From an uncultured Alphaproteobacteria bacterium (GTDB taxonomy: Bacteria; Pseudomonadota; Alphaproteobacteria; RF32; CAG-239), in NCBI GenBank assembly GCA_944392185.1, contig CALXVW010000017.1, forward strand, positions 1-9,732: a stretch of DNA of 9,732 nucleotides. Direction: 5' to 3'. The notes below the pieces were generated by a model. The model was not told where the DNA came from and searched no databases. It saw only the letters and a program-made list of their open reading frames with translations. The position numbers and the translations under genes are program-made. Within the stretch, counting starts at the first letter, position 1; each line of letters starts with the position of its first letter. Below are positions 1-6,591 of this stretch, piece after piece.

Positions 1-1
1 A

Positions 2-382
2 GAAATTAAATTTTTGAGAGAATCGGGACTGCTTAGAGGCAAAAAATACGTCATTATCTCCGGGATGAGTGATAGAAAAAAGGCCGCAAAAAAAAAAAAA
101 AAAGATTATGATGTCATGATTTGCACATATAAAGTGGAAATTCCAAGACTAATCTTGAAAGGTTGTGCAAATCTGATATACTTTTCTCAAACTTTTGATT
201 ATAAAGATAAAACACATATATTATCTCGTTTTTATGGAGATGATGAATTGTTTTTGAATGTTTATGATTTTTGGGTTAATACTAGATTGGAAACTTTAAT
301 TAAGGATAATTTGTTGCGTAAAAAACAATTGTTGCAAAATTTATCTAAAACCATGAATTTTGACGGGGTTTGCTACTTATGA
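2..382 (+). CDS. SF2/SNF2-like DNA helicase, C-terminal fragment (5' end outside window)
   Basis: The reading frame is open from base 2, so this is the last ~126 residues of a longer protein and the first internal ATG (base 14) is not a credible start. The visible part resembles the second RecA-like lobe of superfamily 2 helicases of the phage/mobile-element type: a KYVIISG strand, then DVMICTYK (motif V region), then LIYFSQTFDY, a divergent motif VI region around SRFYGDD, and a charged helical tail (RLETLIKDNLLRKKQLLQ). In this family the lobe couples ATP hydrolysis to movement on nucleic acid. The Walker A and B motifs would lie upstream and are not seen. A lysine stretch comes from a 16-A run at 88-103, and the protein family resemblance continues in one frame on both sides of it. 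Its stop overlaps the ibrA start (ATGA), so the two are probably co-translated. Base composition is very AT-rich compared with the genes to its right, which suggests transfer. The helicase call is from motif resemblance only. Confidence 0.6.
   Translation, partial: EIKFLRESGLLRGKKYVIISGMSDRKKAAKKKKKDYDVMICTYKVEIPRLILKGCANLIYFSQTFDYKDKTHILSRFYGDDELFLNVYDFWVNTRLETLIKDNLLRKKQLLQNLSKTMNFDGVCYL
88..103 (+). repeat. Poly(A)16 homopolymer inside the helicase coding sequence
   Basis: Sixteen consecutive A residues encode the end of an Ala codon plus five Lys codons. Runs of this length are prone to replication slippage, transcriptional slippage and sequencing error. The frame is continuous across it in this sequence. 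Confidence 0.95.
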
Positions 383-1680
383 AAATATACCAGGACCAAA
401 ATGTATATGATGCAACGCAAGAAAGGTTAAAGTTTGCTTTTGAGAACTTTGATAATATCTATGTCTCTTTCTCCGGCGGAAAAGACAGCGGTCTTTTGTT
501 GAGTTTGGTATTAGATTATAAAAAACGGCATAATATAAAGAAAAAAATCGGCGTCTTTCATCAGGATTTTGAAGCCCAATATCAATTGACAACCGAATAT
601 GTCACAAAAATGTTTGATGACAATATTGATGATATTGAACCTTATTGGGTTTGTTTGCCGATGGGTTCTCGTTGTGCGGTCAGTAATTATCAAATGTATT
701 GGTATCCTTGGGATGATGAAAAAGAAGCTCTTTGGGTCAGACCAATGCCTGATAAACCTTACATTATTAACTTAAAAAATAATCCTTTTGAGTTTTATCA
801 ATATAAAATGCCGCAAGAGGATTTGTATGCCGAATTTGCCAAGTGGTATGCTAATCATCATCAAGGTAAAACAATTTGTATGGTCGGTATCAGAGCTGAT
901 GAATCTATCAATCGATATCGCGCCTATGCTAATGTGCGTAAAACGCTCATGAAGAATTCTCAGTGGACAACTCAATTGTCTCCTAATCTTTATAATGCTT
1001 ATCCGATTTATGATTGGACCACTAAAGATGTTTGGATTGCCAACGCTAAGCAAGGTTTTGAGTATAACAAAATTTATGACCTTTTTTATCGGGCCGGTGT
1101 GCCTATTAGCCAAATGCGGGTTTCCAGCCCTTACCATGAAACGGCAAAGGAAAGCCTTAATCTTTATCGAGTGTTGGAGCCTGCCACCTGGGTTAAGGTT
1201 GTTTCTCGTGTTCATGGTGCTAATTTCGCCGCAATGTACGGTAATACCAAGCTTATGGGTGTGGGAAAGATAACTTTGCCAAAAGGGCATACCTGGCGCA
1301 GCTATGTTAAATTTTTGTTGGCTACTTTGCCTGATAATATCAGGCAAAACTATATTAACAAGTTTAAAACCTCTATCCGTTTTTGGTGGAAAAAAGGAGG
1401 TGTTGTCAGCCCAGAGGCTATTGAAGAACTGGAACAGTGCAATTACCATATTCTAAATAACGGGAGGAGCAATTATCATTCGGTTAAAGATAGAATCAGA
1501 TTTTTGGGAACGCCTGATGACACAGATGATATTAAGTCTACAATCGATATTCCTTCTTGGAAGAGGATGGCTGTTTGTATATTAAAAAATGATCATTTGT
1601 GCAAATATATGGGGTTTTCCCAGACTAAGAAACAAACTATGCGTGAGAAGGAATTGATTGAAAAGTATAAAAGTCTATAA
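379..1680 (+). CDS. ibrA: IbrA-type PAPS-reductase-fold protein (DUF3440)
   Basis: This 433-residue protein belongs to the adenine-nucleotide alpha-hydrolase/PAPS reductase superfamily. Residues 28-41 contain the PPi-binding loop with SGGKDS at 32-37, followed by HQDFEAQY (61-68) and GIRADES-x-NRYRA (170-182), which is the signature I associate with DUF3440/IbrA. The C-terminal ~200 residues match the DUF3440 part (GVPISQMRVSSPYHE at 240-254, then a Trp/Lys-rich helical region). The Fe-S cysteine pattern of assimilatory PAPS reductases is not evident; Cys92 and Cys99 are the closest pair. The ATG at 379 is chosen over an in-frame TTG at 370 because it overlaps the helicase stop as ATGA. A GGGG at 365-368 is the only weak ribosome-binding signal, so coupling is likely. 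IbrA and IbrB were described in Escherichia coli as regulators of immunoglobulin-binding protein genes on a prophage. The reaction is unknown; nucleotide-dependent activation of a substrate is inferred from the fold. Confidence 0.88.
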   Translation: MKIYQDQNVYDATQERLKFAFENFDNIYVSFSGGKDSGLLLSLVLDYKKRHNIKKKIGVFHQDFEAQYQLTTEYVTKMFDDNIDDIEPYWVCLPMGSRCAVSNYQMYWYPWDDEKEALWVRPMPDKPYIINLKNNPFEFYQYKMPQEDLYAEFAKWYANHHQGKTICMVGIRADESINRYRAYANVRKTLMKNSQWTTQLSPNLYNAYPIYDWTTKDVWIANAKQGFEYNKIYDLFYRAGVPISQMRVSSPYHETAKESLNLYRVLEPATWVKVVSRVHGANFAAMYGNTKLMGVGKITLPKGHTWRSYVKFLLATLPDNIRQNYINKFKTSIRFWWKKGGVVSPEAIEELEQCNYHILNNGRSNYHSVKDRIRFLGTPDDTDDIKSTIDIPSWKRMAVCILKNDHLCKYMGFSQTKKQTMREKELIEKYKSL

Positions 1681-1692
1681 AAGGATGTTGTG
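1681..1692 (+). promoter_or_regulatory. Ribosome binding site deciding the ibrB start
   Basis: AAGGA at 1681-1685 directly follows the ibrA stop and lies 7 nt before the ATG at 1693. This favours that ATG over the adjacent in-frame GTG at 1690. Confidence 0.7.
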
Positions 1693-2208
1693 ATGAAAAA
1701 ATTTACCAGCCCTGTTTATAATGTTATAGCCGTTCCCGTAGAGAAGGTACGGGCTAACGACTACAATCCAAACCGAGTGGCCCCGCCGGAAATGCGCCTT
1801 TTGGAGCTTTCTATTTGGGAAGATGGTTTCACCCAGCCGGTTGTGTGTTATTATGATAAAAATGCCGATGAATATATCGTGGTGGATGGTTTCCATCGTT
1901 ATACCATTATGAAAACGAGCGAGCGTATCTATGCCAGAGAGAGAGGAATGCTGCCGGTGGTGGTTATTGATAAAGATTTGGGCGAAAGAATGGCTTCTAC
2001 CATCAGGCATAACCGTGCCAGAGGGAGCCATAGTGTGGATCTGATGAGCAATATCGTGGCTGAGCTCTTGGAAATGGGCAAAAGCGACGGATGGATTTGT
2101 AAAAATATCGGAATGTCTGCCGATGAGCTCTTGCGTCTTAAACAAGTGACCGGATTGGCCGCTCTGTTTAGGGATGAAGAATATTCTCATAGTTGGACCG
2201 TAAAATAA
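1693..2208 (+). CDS. ibrB: IbrB-type ParB/sulfiredoxin-fold protein
   Basis: This 171-residue protein has the ParB N-terminal/sulfiredoxin fold: ANDYNPN (21-27), GFTQPVV (45-51, like the GxxQPI of ParB), VVDGFHRY (63-70, the nucleotide-binding loop) and RHNRARGSH (106-113). A helix-turn-helix-like segment follows at about 127-155 (LEMGKSDGWICKNIGMSADE). The loop reads GFHR: it has neither the GERR of ParB CTPases nor the catalytic Cys of sulfiredoxin (GCHR). It lies 12 nt after ibrA with its own AAGGA site, so the two are almost certainly one transcript. Known IbrB is a partner of IbrA. A role in DNA binding or nucleotide-dependent regulation is inferred from the fold and HTH. Local GC content is higher than in the helicase end of the same cassette. 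No convincing terminator follows the gene. Confidence 0.87.
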   Translation: MKKFTSPVYNVIAVPVEKVRANDYNPNRVAPPEMRLLELSIWEDGFTQPVVCYYDKNADEYIVVDGFHRYTIMKTSERIYARERGMLPVVVIDKDLGERMASTIRHNRARGSHSVDLMSNIVAELLEMGKSDGWICKNIGMSADELLRLKQVTGLAALFRDEEYSHSWTVK

Positions 2209-2230
2209 TTTTTTCTTTTACTCTTTAAGA

Positions 2231-2259
2231 TTGGGAGATTTACATTTATATCTTATGAT
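2231..2259 (+). promoter_or_regulatory. Promoter candidate for the aldo/keto reductase gene
   Basis: TTGGGA (2231-2236) and TATGAT (2254-2259) are separated by 17 nt, matching sigma-70 boxes at 4/6 and 5/6 positions. A start near 2266 would give a short leader containing GAGGAG (2271-2276), 6 nt before the ATG at 2283. An inverted pair TTTACA/TGTAAA (2239-2244 and 2260-2265) brackets the -10 box. Confidence 0.55.
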
Positions 2260-2282
2260 TGTAAACGTGAGAGGAGAATTTT

Positions 2283-3206
2283 ATGAAAAATATAGCTTTG
2301 AATAATGATACAAATATTCCAATTTTTGGTCTCGGTACTTGGTTGGCTAAGCCCGGAGAGGTTTATCAGGCCGTGCGATGGGCCATTAAATTAGGGTACC
2401 GCCATATAGATTGTGCTGCAATCTATGGTAACCAAACAGAAGTAGGACAGGCTATTTCCGATGCTGTTCATGAAGGCGATATTAAAAGAGAGGAGCTCTT
2501 TATTACTTCTAAACTTTGGAATGATTCTCATGCTTCTCAAGATGTGCGTCCGGCTTTGAAAAAAACTTTGAAAGAGTTGCAAATTGATTATCTTGATTTG
2601 TATTTAATCCATTGGCCGGTGGCTCAGGCTAAAGGAACTCAAATGCCTCAAAAAGATGATGATTGGGTGCCTTTGGCTCAACAGCCTTTGGAGCTTACTT
2701 GGGCAGAGATGGAACATCTTTATAATGAAGGACTTATTAGGGCTATCGGTGTTTCTAATTTTAACCAGGAACATATTGATAATCTGATTAAAAAGGCTGA
2801 AATTGTGCCCGCTGTTAACCAGGTTGAATGTCATCCATTCTTGCAACAAAATGCTCTGATTGAATATTGCCGCGCCAATAATATTGCGGTAACGGCTTAT
2901 TCTCCGCTTGGAGCTCAGCCCAAAGACGGGAAAGAAAGTGTCTTGCAGAATCCTCTTATTGTTGAAATTGCAACTAAATTAAATGCGACGCCGGCTCAAG
3001 TCGTTTTGGCTTGGCAGATGCAACGAGGTATTATTGTTATTCCTAAGTCTGTTCATGAGGCTCGCTTGAGAGAAAATTTTGCTTCATCGGTTCTTGTTTT
3101 AGATGAGGACGATATGAGGCAAATTGCTTCACTCGACAAAGGGTATCGTTTTATTGACGGGAAAAGTTTTCTAAATCCCGCAGCCGGATATTCGCAAATT
3201 TGGTAG
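2283..3206 (+). CDS. Aldo/keto reductase (aldose-reductase-like)
   Basis: This 307-residue cytosolic oxidoreductase is expected to reduce aldehydes or ketones with NADPH in a (beta/alpha)8 barrel. All four family catalytic residues are visible: Asp43 and Tyr48 in HIDCAAIYGN, Lys77 in TSKLWN and His110 in LIHWP. The numbering equals that of human aldose reductase, so there is no N-terminal extension or indel up to there. AVNQVECHP (~177-185) and TAYSPLGA (~204-211) are conserved strands lining the cofactor site. IPKSVHEARLRENF near 253-266 is the NADPH phosphate-binding segment with its Lys and Arg. Full length is typical for the family. The start is supported by GAGGAG 6 nt upstream. The gene has its own promoter candidate, so it need not belong to the ibr cassette. 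It converges on lpxK with only 2 nt between the stops. The substrate cannot be told from sequence. Confidence 0.93.
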   Translation: MKNIALNNDTNIPIFGLGTWLAKPGEVYQAVRWAIKLGYRHIDCAAIYGNQTEVGQAISDAVHEGDIKREELFITSKLWNDSHASQDVRPALKKTLKELQIDYLDLYLIHWPVAQAKGTQMPQKDDDWVPLAQQPLELTWAEMEHLYNEGLIRAIGVSNFNQEHIDNLIKKAEIVPAVNQVECHPFLQQNALIEYCRANNIAVTAYSPLGAQPKDGKESVLQNPLIVEIATKLNATPAQVVLAWQMQRGIIVIPKSVHEARLRENFASSVLVLDEDDMRQIASLDKGYRFIDGKSFLNPAAGYSQIW

Positions 3207-3208
3207 TA

Positions 3209-4156
3209 TCAGCGCAATAAAAAGTTGGCTAACTCTGCCGGATTTTCCCATTCAATGGTAATTTCCAGCACTTTGAATTTGCTTTGCAGGCGAGGCGGTA
3301 TCTTTACAAAGTCTTTGGCGGTGGTATAAACGGGAGCCTTGTACTTCTTGCCCAAGTCCAACAGTTCTTGTAGTTCTGCCTCGCTGTAAAAGTGATGATC
3401 AGGAAAGTCTTTGGTGGCAACAATCTTAAAACCGCAGTCCCTTAAGGACTGGTAGAATTTCTCCGGGCGGCCGATGCCGGCAAAGGCAACAACATCGTAA
3501 GTCAGCGGGGAGGGGGAAACGGCTACGGTCTTTCCTCTAAAAACAGGAAGTTTTCCAAAACTTCCGCTTAAATTATGTTTATCTTCTCCCAAAATAATAA
3601 CCGCATTAGCTCTTTTTAGTCCCAAGCCCTTAAATTCGCGCAAGGGGCCGGCCGGGATGCAAAAGCCGTTTCCAAAGCCAAAATTTCCATCAACGACGAT
3701 GAAAGAAAAATCTTTGTATAAATACGGATTTTGGAAGCCGTCATCCATAATGATATAGTCTGCACCTTCTTGTTCGGCTAGGAGAGCCCCTTCATAACGC
3801 TGCGGGTTAATCACAACTTGTGCCTGACGGGCCAAAAGCAGGGGTTCATCCCCAACATCTGCGGCTGTGTGGCGCTTGGGGTCAACCAAAACATCTTTAA
3901 GTTTTCCGCCATAGCCGCGGCTGACAAAGTATGGATTTTTGCCATTTTGCTGCAATAGAGCCGCTAAAGAAACGGCGACTGGGGTTTTGCCTGTGCCTCC
4001 GGCGGTTAGGTTGCCAACACAGATGACTTTGGCATCAACCTTTTGAGGAGTGTGTATCCACAGGCGCAAGGCGGTTGCAAGCCCATAAATCCAACCTAGC
4101 GGCAGGAGTATAACAGATAAAATATTCTTGTTTTTCCAATATGTTGGCGTCTTCAC
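3209..4156 (-). CDS. lpxK: Tetraacyldisaccharide 4'-kinase (lipid A 4'-kinase)
   Basis: LpxK phosphorylates the 4' position of the lipid A disaccharide precursor using ATP at the inner membrane, giving lipid IVA. The 315-residue length is normal. A hydrophobic N-terminal helix (about 11-30) fits the known membrane anchor. VGNLTAGGTGKTPV (47-60) is the Walker A loop with Lys57. IIMDDGFQNP (135-144) holds the conserved Asp pair 138/139, and DHHFYS (253-258) and TTAKDFVK (278-285) are further family motifs. The start codon is GTG, directly abutting the waaA stop. An AAGGA 9 nt upstream, inside the 3' end of waaA, supports it. It is the last gene of the operon. No terminator is visible after it before the convergent aldo/keto reductase gene. 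Confidence 0.96.
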   Translation of the reverse strand: MKTPTYWKNKNILSVILLPLGWIYGLATALRLWIHTPQKVDAKVICVGNLTAGGTGKTPVAVSLAALLQQNGKNPYFVSRGYGGKLKDVLVDPKRHTAADVGDEPLLLARQAQVVINPQRYEGALLAEQEGADYIIMDDGFQNPYLYKDFSFIVVDGNFGFGNGFCIPAGPLREFKGLGLKRANAVIILGEDKHNLSGSFGKLPVFRGKTVAVSPSPLTYDVVAFAGIGRPEKFYQSLRDCGFKIVATKDFPDHHFYSEAELQELLDLGKKYKAPVYTTAKDFVKIPPRLQSKFKVLEITIEWENPAELANFLLR

Positions 4157-5416
4157 TTAAATATATCCTTTAACTTTATCCATGATACCGTCCAAAACCT
4201 TTGCCTCGCTGTTTGCCCAATTATAAGCCAGAGAGGCTTTGGCTTCCAAAAGCTCTTTATTGCTTAGCAATTGACTTAAAAGTTCTTCTAATTCTGACGT
4301 GTCTGTTACTTGCATAACGGCGTCCGCTTTTTTGGCTCTGTTCATTGCATCGGTAAAGTTATGCATATGAGGACCAACAATGACGGCATCTCTCACTCTT
4401 GATGGTTCGATAAAGTTCTGCCCACCGTGCGGAATGAGCGAGCCACCAATAAAGACTATTTTGGCAATGTTGTACCAAATTCCCATCTCTCCAATGGTGT
4501 CGGCAATGTAAATATCCGTTGATGGGGTTATTTTCTCGTTAGTTGAGCGCAAGGCCCCTTTAAGGCCTAGGTTCTCTATTTGTTCTTTTATCTCTTTGCC
4601 TCTTTGCGGATGGCGAGGGGCAATGATTGTCAGAAGGCCCGGAAATTTCTCTTTGAGCCGTTTGTGAATTTTGGCTATGCGAACTTCTTCATCATTATGA
4701 GTGGAGCTGGCAAGCCAAAACGGACGTTTGCCAATCTGCTTCAAGATATTATCTCTTTTTTCCTCATCTATCGGTAACGGTAATCCCGCATATTTAAGAT
4801 TTCCCAAACACATGCTGTTTTTGGCGCCCAAAACCTGCAGGCGATAAGCGTCTTCTTCCGATTGGCCGAGACACAGGCTGAAACACGCCAGCAACTCTTT
4901 GCTGATAAAGTCAAATTGCTGCCACCGTTTGAACGATTTGTTTGATATTCTGCCGTTGATGAGAATTAATGGAATGTTTTTACGCCTGATGCTGGAGAGC
5001 ATGGCCGGCCAAAATTCAGATTCAAACCATAAGGCAACGTCAGGGTGCCAATATTTAACAAAACGGGTGGTAAAAATGGGGTTATCTATGGGAATAAATT
5101 GATGAAAAGCTCTCTCCGGCAAGCGTTTGCTCATGACATCTGCCGAGGTGACGGTGCCGGTGGTGACCATAACATGGGCATCTGGGTAGGTGTCTAATAT
5201 CTTTTGGATTAACGGCAACATCGAAACAGACTCGCCGACAGATGCGCCGTGCAGCCATACGAGTTTTCCTTCCGGACGAGGATGTTTGGGGCGGCCTACG
5301 CGTTCATTAAAGCGTTGTTTATCTTCTTTTCCGTTATTTAAACGTTTTTGTATATAGCGTTTTATAACCAAGGGATAAAGAATCGTAATGAGCATATTGT
5401 AAATTTTGATAAACAT
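4157..5416 (-). CDS. waaA: 3-deoxy-D-manno-octulosonic acid (Kdo) transferase
   Basis: WaaA (KdtA, glycosyltransferase family 30) transfers Kdo from CMP-Kdo to the lipid A precursor on the cytoplasmic face of the inner membrane. The 419-residue length is typical. Residues ~5-20 are hydrophobic and fit a membrane anchor. NERVG at 37-41 (Glu38 the likely catalytic base, by family analogy) and HGASVGE (56-62) mark the N-terminal GT-B lobe. IIAPRHPQRG (264-273) and GGSLIPHGGQNFIEP (324-338) mark the C-terminal CMP-Kdo lobe. Whether it adds one or two Kdo residues cannot be read from sequence. It follows the DUF374 gene by 3 nt, with an AGGA inside that gene's last codons 8 nt before the ATG, and abuts lpxK. 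This matches the usual clustering of late lipid A genes. Confidence 0.96.
   Translation of the reverse strand: MFIKIYNMLITILYPLVIKRYIQKRLNNGKEDKQRFNERVGRPKHPRPEGKLVWLHGASVGESVSMLPLIQKILDTYPDAHVMVTTGTVTSADVMSKRLPERAFHQFIPIDNPIFTTRFVKYWHPDVALWFESEFWPAMLSSIRRKNIPLILINGRISNKSFKRWQQFDFISKELLACFSLCLGQSEEDAYRLQVLGAKNSMCLGNLKYAGLPLPIDEEKRDNILKQIGKRPFWLASSTHNDEEVRIAKIHKRLKEKFPGLLTIIAPRHPQRGKEIKEQIENLGLKGALRSTNEKITPSTDIYIADTIGEMGIWYNIAKIVFIGGSLIPHGGQNFIEPSRVRDAVIVGPHMHNFTDAMNRAKKADAVMQVTDTSELEELLSQLLSNKELLEAKASLAYNWANSEAKVLDGIMDKVKGYI
4166..4170 (-). promoter_or_regulatory. Ribosome binding site supporting the lpxK GTG start
   Basis: On the minus strand AAGGA lies within the last waaA codons, 9 nt before the GTG at 4156-4154. 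It supports a GTG start abutting the waaA stop codon. Confidence 0.65.
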
Positions 5417-5419
5417 GAG

Positions 5420-6172
5420 TTAGTTCCTGTGGCGTTTGATATTAACGGCGTTTTTATCCGGTAAAACCGGTTCCAACCCCATTTCTTGGTCGCATTCAAT
5501 GCTGATTTGGTTGAGGCGTTTTTCCATCTCTTGGCGGTATTCTTCTAATTTCTCTTCTGTCGCATGAGCCGGAACGTAAAGTGGTTCCGAAATTTTACAA
5601 ATGCCTTTGGAAAACGGAAAAGGAATCATCATTTTATCCCAGGCTTTTTCTATAATTTTGCTGTTTTTGATGCTATAGGCTCCGCCGATGATCGGTTTAC
5701 CTGTCTTTTGCGCGTAATAAATAGGAGAGCGTCCCATTATCATTCTGGGACCTCTGGGGCCATCGGGGATGATGCAAATGGAGGTTTTGTTTTGCAGTGT
5801 TCTCATTAAGTCAAGAGCGCCACCTTTGGCGTTTTCGTTAGAGGAGCCGCCGATAACACCAATACCAAAGCGTTTGAGAAGTCCGGCTATCATTCGGCCA
5901 TCGCGGTGCAGAGATACAAGTGCATCTAAGGGTAAATCTTTTTGCTTGAAAAACGGAAGCATTAACGCACGGCCGTGCCAAATTACCAGAATGACACCAT
6001 CATTTTCTCTGGCCAGTTGATGAAATTTTTCGACTCCTTGTGTGCGCCAATGCGTGGTGAGCCCCACAAATTTGGCATAAAGATAAAAGACAAGCGATAT
6101 CAGCCACATCACTGCTGATGTTTCTCCGAGTTTCTTTAGGGGTTTTTTGACCAGTGTTTTATATAAACTCAT
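5420..6172 (-). CDS. DUF374 lysophospholipid-acyltransferase-family protein, probable lipid A late acyltransferase (LpxJ-like)
   Basis: This 250-residue protein has one N-terminal membrane segment (about 20-38) and an acyltransferase core: VIWHGRAL (63-70), LHRDGRMIAGLL (88-99), GGSSNENAKGGAL (108-120), and IIPDGPRGPR (134-143), which is the hallmark of DUF374. A TGKPIIG strand follows (157-163). DUF374 members of the LpxJ type are known to add secondary acyl chains to lipid A in Campylobacterota. Placement directly upstream of waaA and lpxK supports the same role here, but chain length, position and order relative to Kdo addition are unknown. It starts 9 nt after the fliN-like gene with a poor ribosome-binding site, suggesting reliance on upstream translation. 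A general phospholipid acyltransferase remains possible. Confidence 0.85.
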   Translation of the reverse strand: MSLYKTLVKKPLKKLGETSAVMWLISLVFYLYAKFVGLTTHWRTQGVEKFHQLARENDGVILVIWHGRALMLPFFKQKDLPLDALVSLHRDGRMIAGLLKRFGIGVIGGSSNENAKGGALDLMRTLQNKTSICIIPDGPRGPRMIMGRSPIYYAQKTGKPIIGGAYSIKNSKIIEKAWDKMMIPFPFSKGICKISEPLYVPAHATEEKLEEYRQEMEKRLNQISIECDQEMGLEPVLPDKNAVNIKRHRN

Positions 6173-6181
6173 GTTTTTCGC

Positions 6182-6433
6182 TTAATTACCGGAGACAAGT
6201 TTGGTGACACTGATGCCTATTGTTTCGTTATCGGTGACAACAACTTCACCGTGGCCGATTAAGACATCATTGGCATAGATATCTACATAGTCGTTAATAT
6301 TGCGGTCTAATTCAACAACGGCGCCACGCCCCAGTTTTAGTAGTTGATGCACTCGCAAATCTGCCGTGCCTAAGGTCACGGAAATGTTGACCGAAATGTC
6401 TTCATTAGATAAGAGATTTTTATTAATCGGCAT
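6182..6433 (-). CDS. fliN: FliN-like SpoA-domain protein (flagellar motor switch type)
   Basis: This 83-residue protein is essentially one SpoA (surface presentation of antigens) domain. Its motifs are SVTLGTADLRVHQLLKLGRG (18-37), VVELDRN (39-45), VDIYANDVLIGHGEVVV (50-66) and IGISVTKLV (72-80). FliN forms the lower C-ring of the flagellar motor; homologues serve in type III secretion sorting platforms. It is shorter than most FliN proteins because the variable N-terminal extension is missing. GGAG 6 nt before the ATG supports the start. It is the first gene of an operon otherwise devoted to lipid A, and no other flagellar or secretion gene is in the window. The domain call is firm. A motor role is inferred only from the family, and a non-flagellar SpoA protein is possible. 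Confidence 0.85.
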   Translation of the reverse strand: MPINKNLLSNEDISVNISVTLGTADLRVHQLLKLGRGAVVELDRNINDYVDIYANDVLIGHGEVVVTDNETIGISVTKLVSGN

Positions 6434-6460
6434 TTTTTACTCCATTCATTATTTCTTCTT

Positions 6461-6489
6461 ATTATATATATTTTTTTTAATCTGCAAAA
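6461..6489 (-). promoter_or_regulatory. Promoter candidate for the fliN-lipid A operon
   Basis: On the minus strand a perfect TATAAT (complement of 6461-6466) is preceded by TTGCAG (complement of 6482-6487) at 15 nt, or by TTTTGC (6484-6489) at 17 nt. The start would be near 6454, about 20 nt before the ATG. The region is very AT-rich, so this is tentative. Confidence 0.4.
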
Positions 6490-6591
6490 TCTTTCTTATA
6501 ACTTATCACAATGAAAAAAATCTTTTTTGTGGATTAAGCAGTTTATATTTGCTTATAGAAAAGCATTGTGGCAAAAAAATTAGATGTGAAT

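Noticed and set aside
772..1449. 225-residue minus-strand frame opposite ibrA
   Set aside because: It is the shadow of a well-supported gene on the other strand, has no recognisable motif and no ribosome-binding site.
1675..2190. 171-residue minus-strand frame opposite ibrB
   Set aside because: ibrB on the plus strand has clear ParB-fold motifs and an AAGGA site; the antisense translation shows nothing recognisable.
3158..3180. CGGGA/TCCCG inverted pair near the end of the aldo/keto reductase gene as a terminator for lpxK or the reductase
   Set aside because: The stem is only 5 bp with a 13-nt loop, lies inside coding sequence and has no T-run on either strand.
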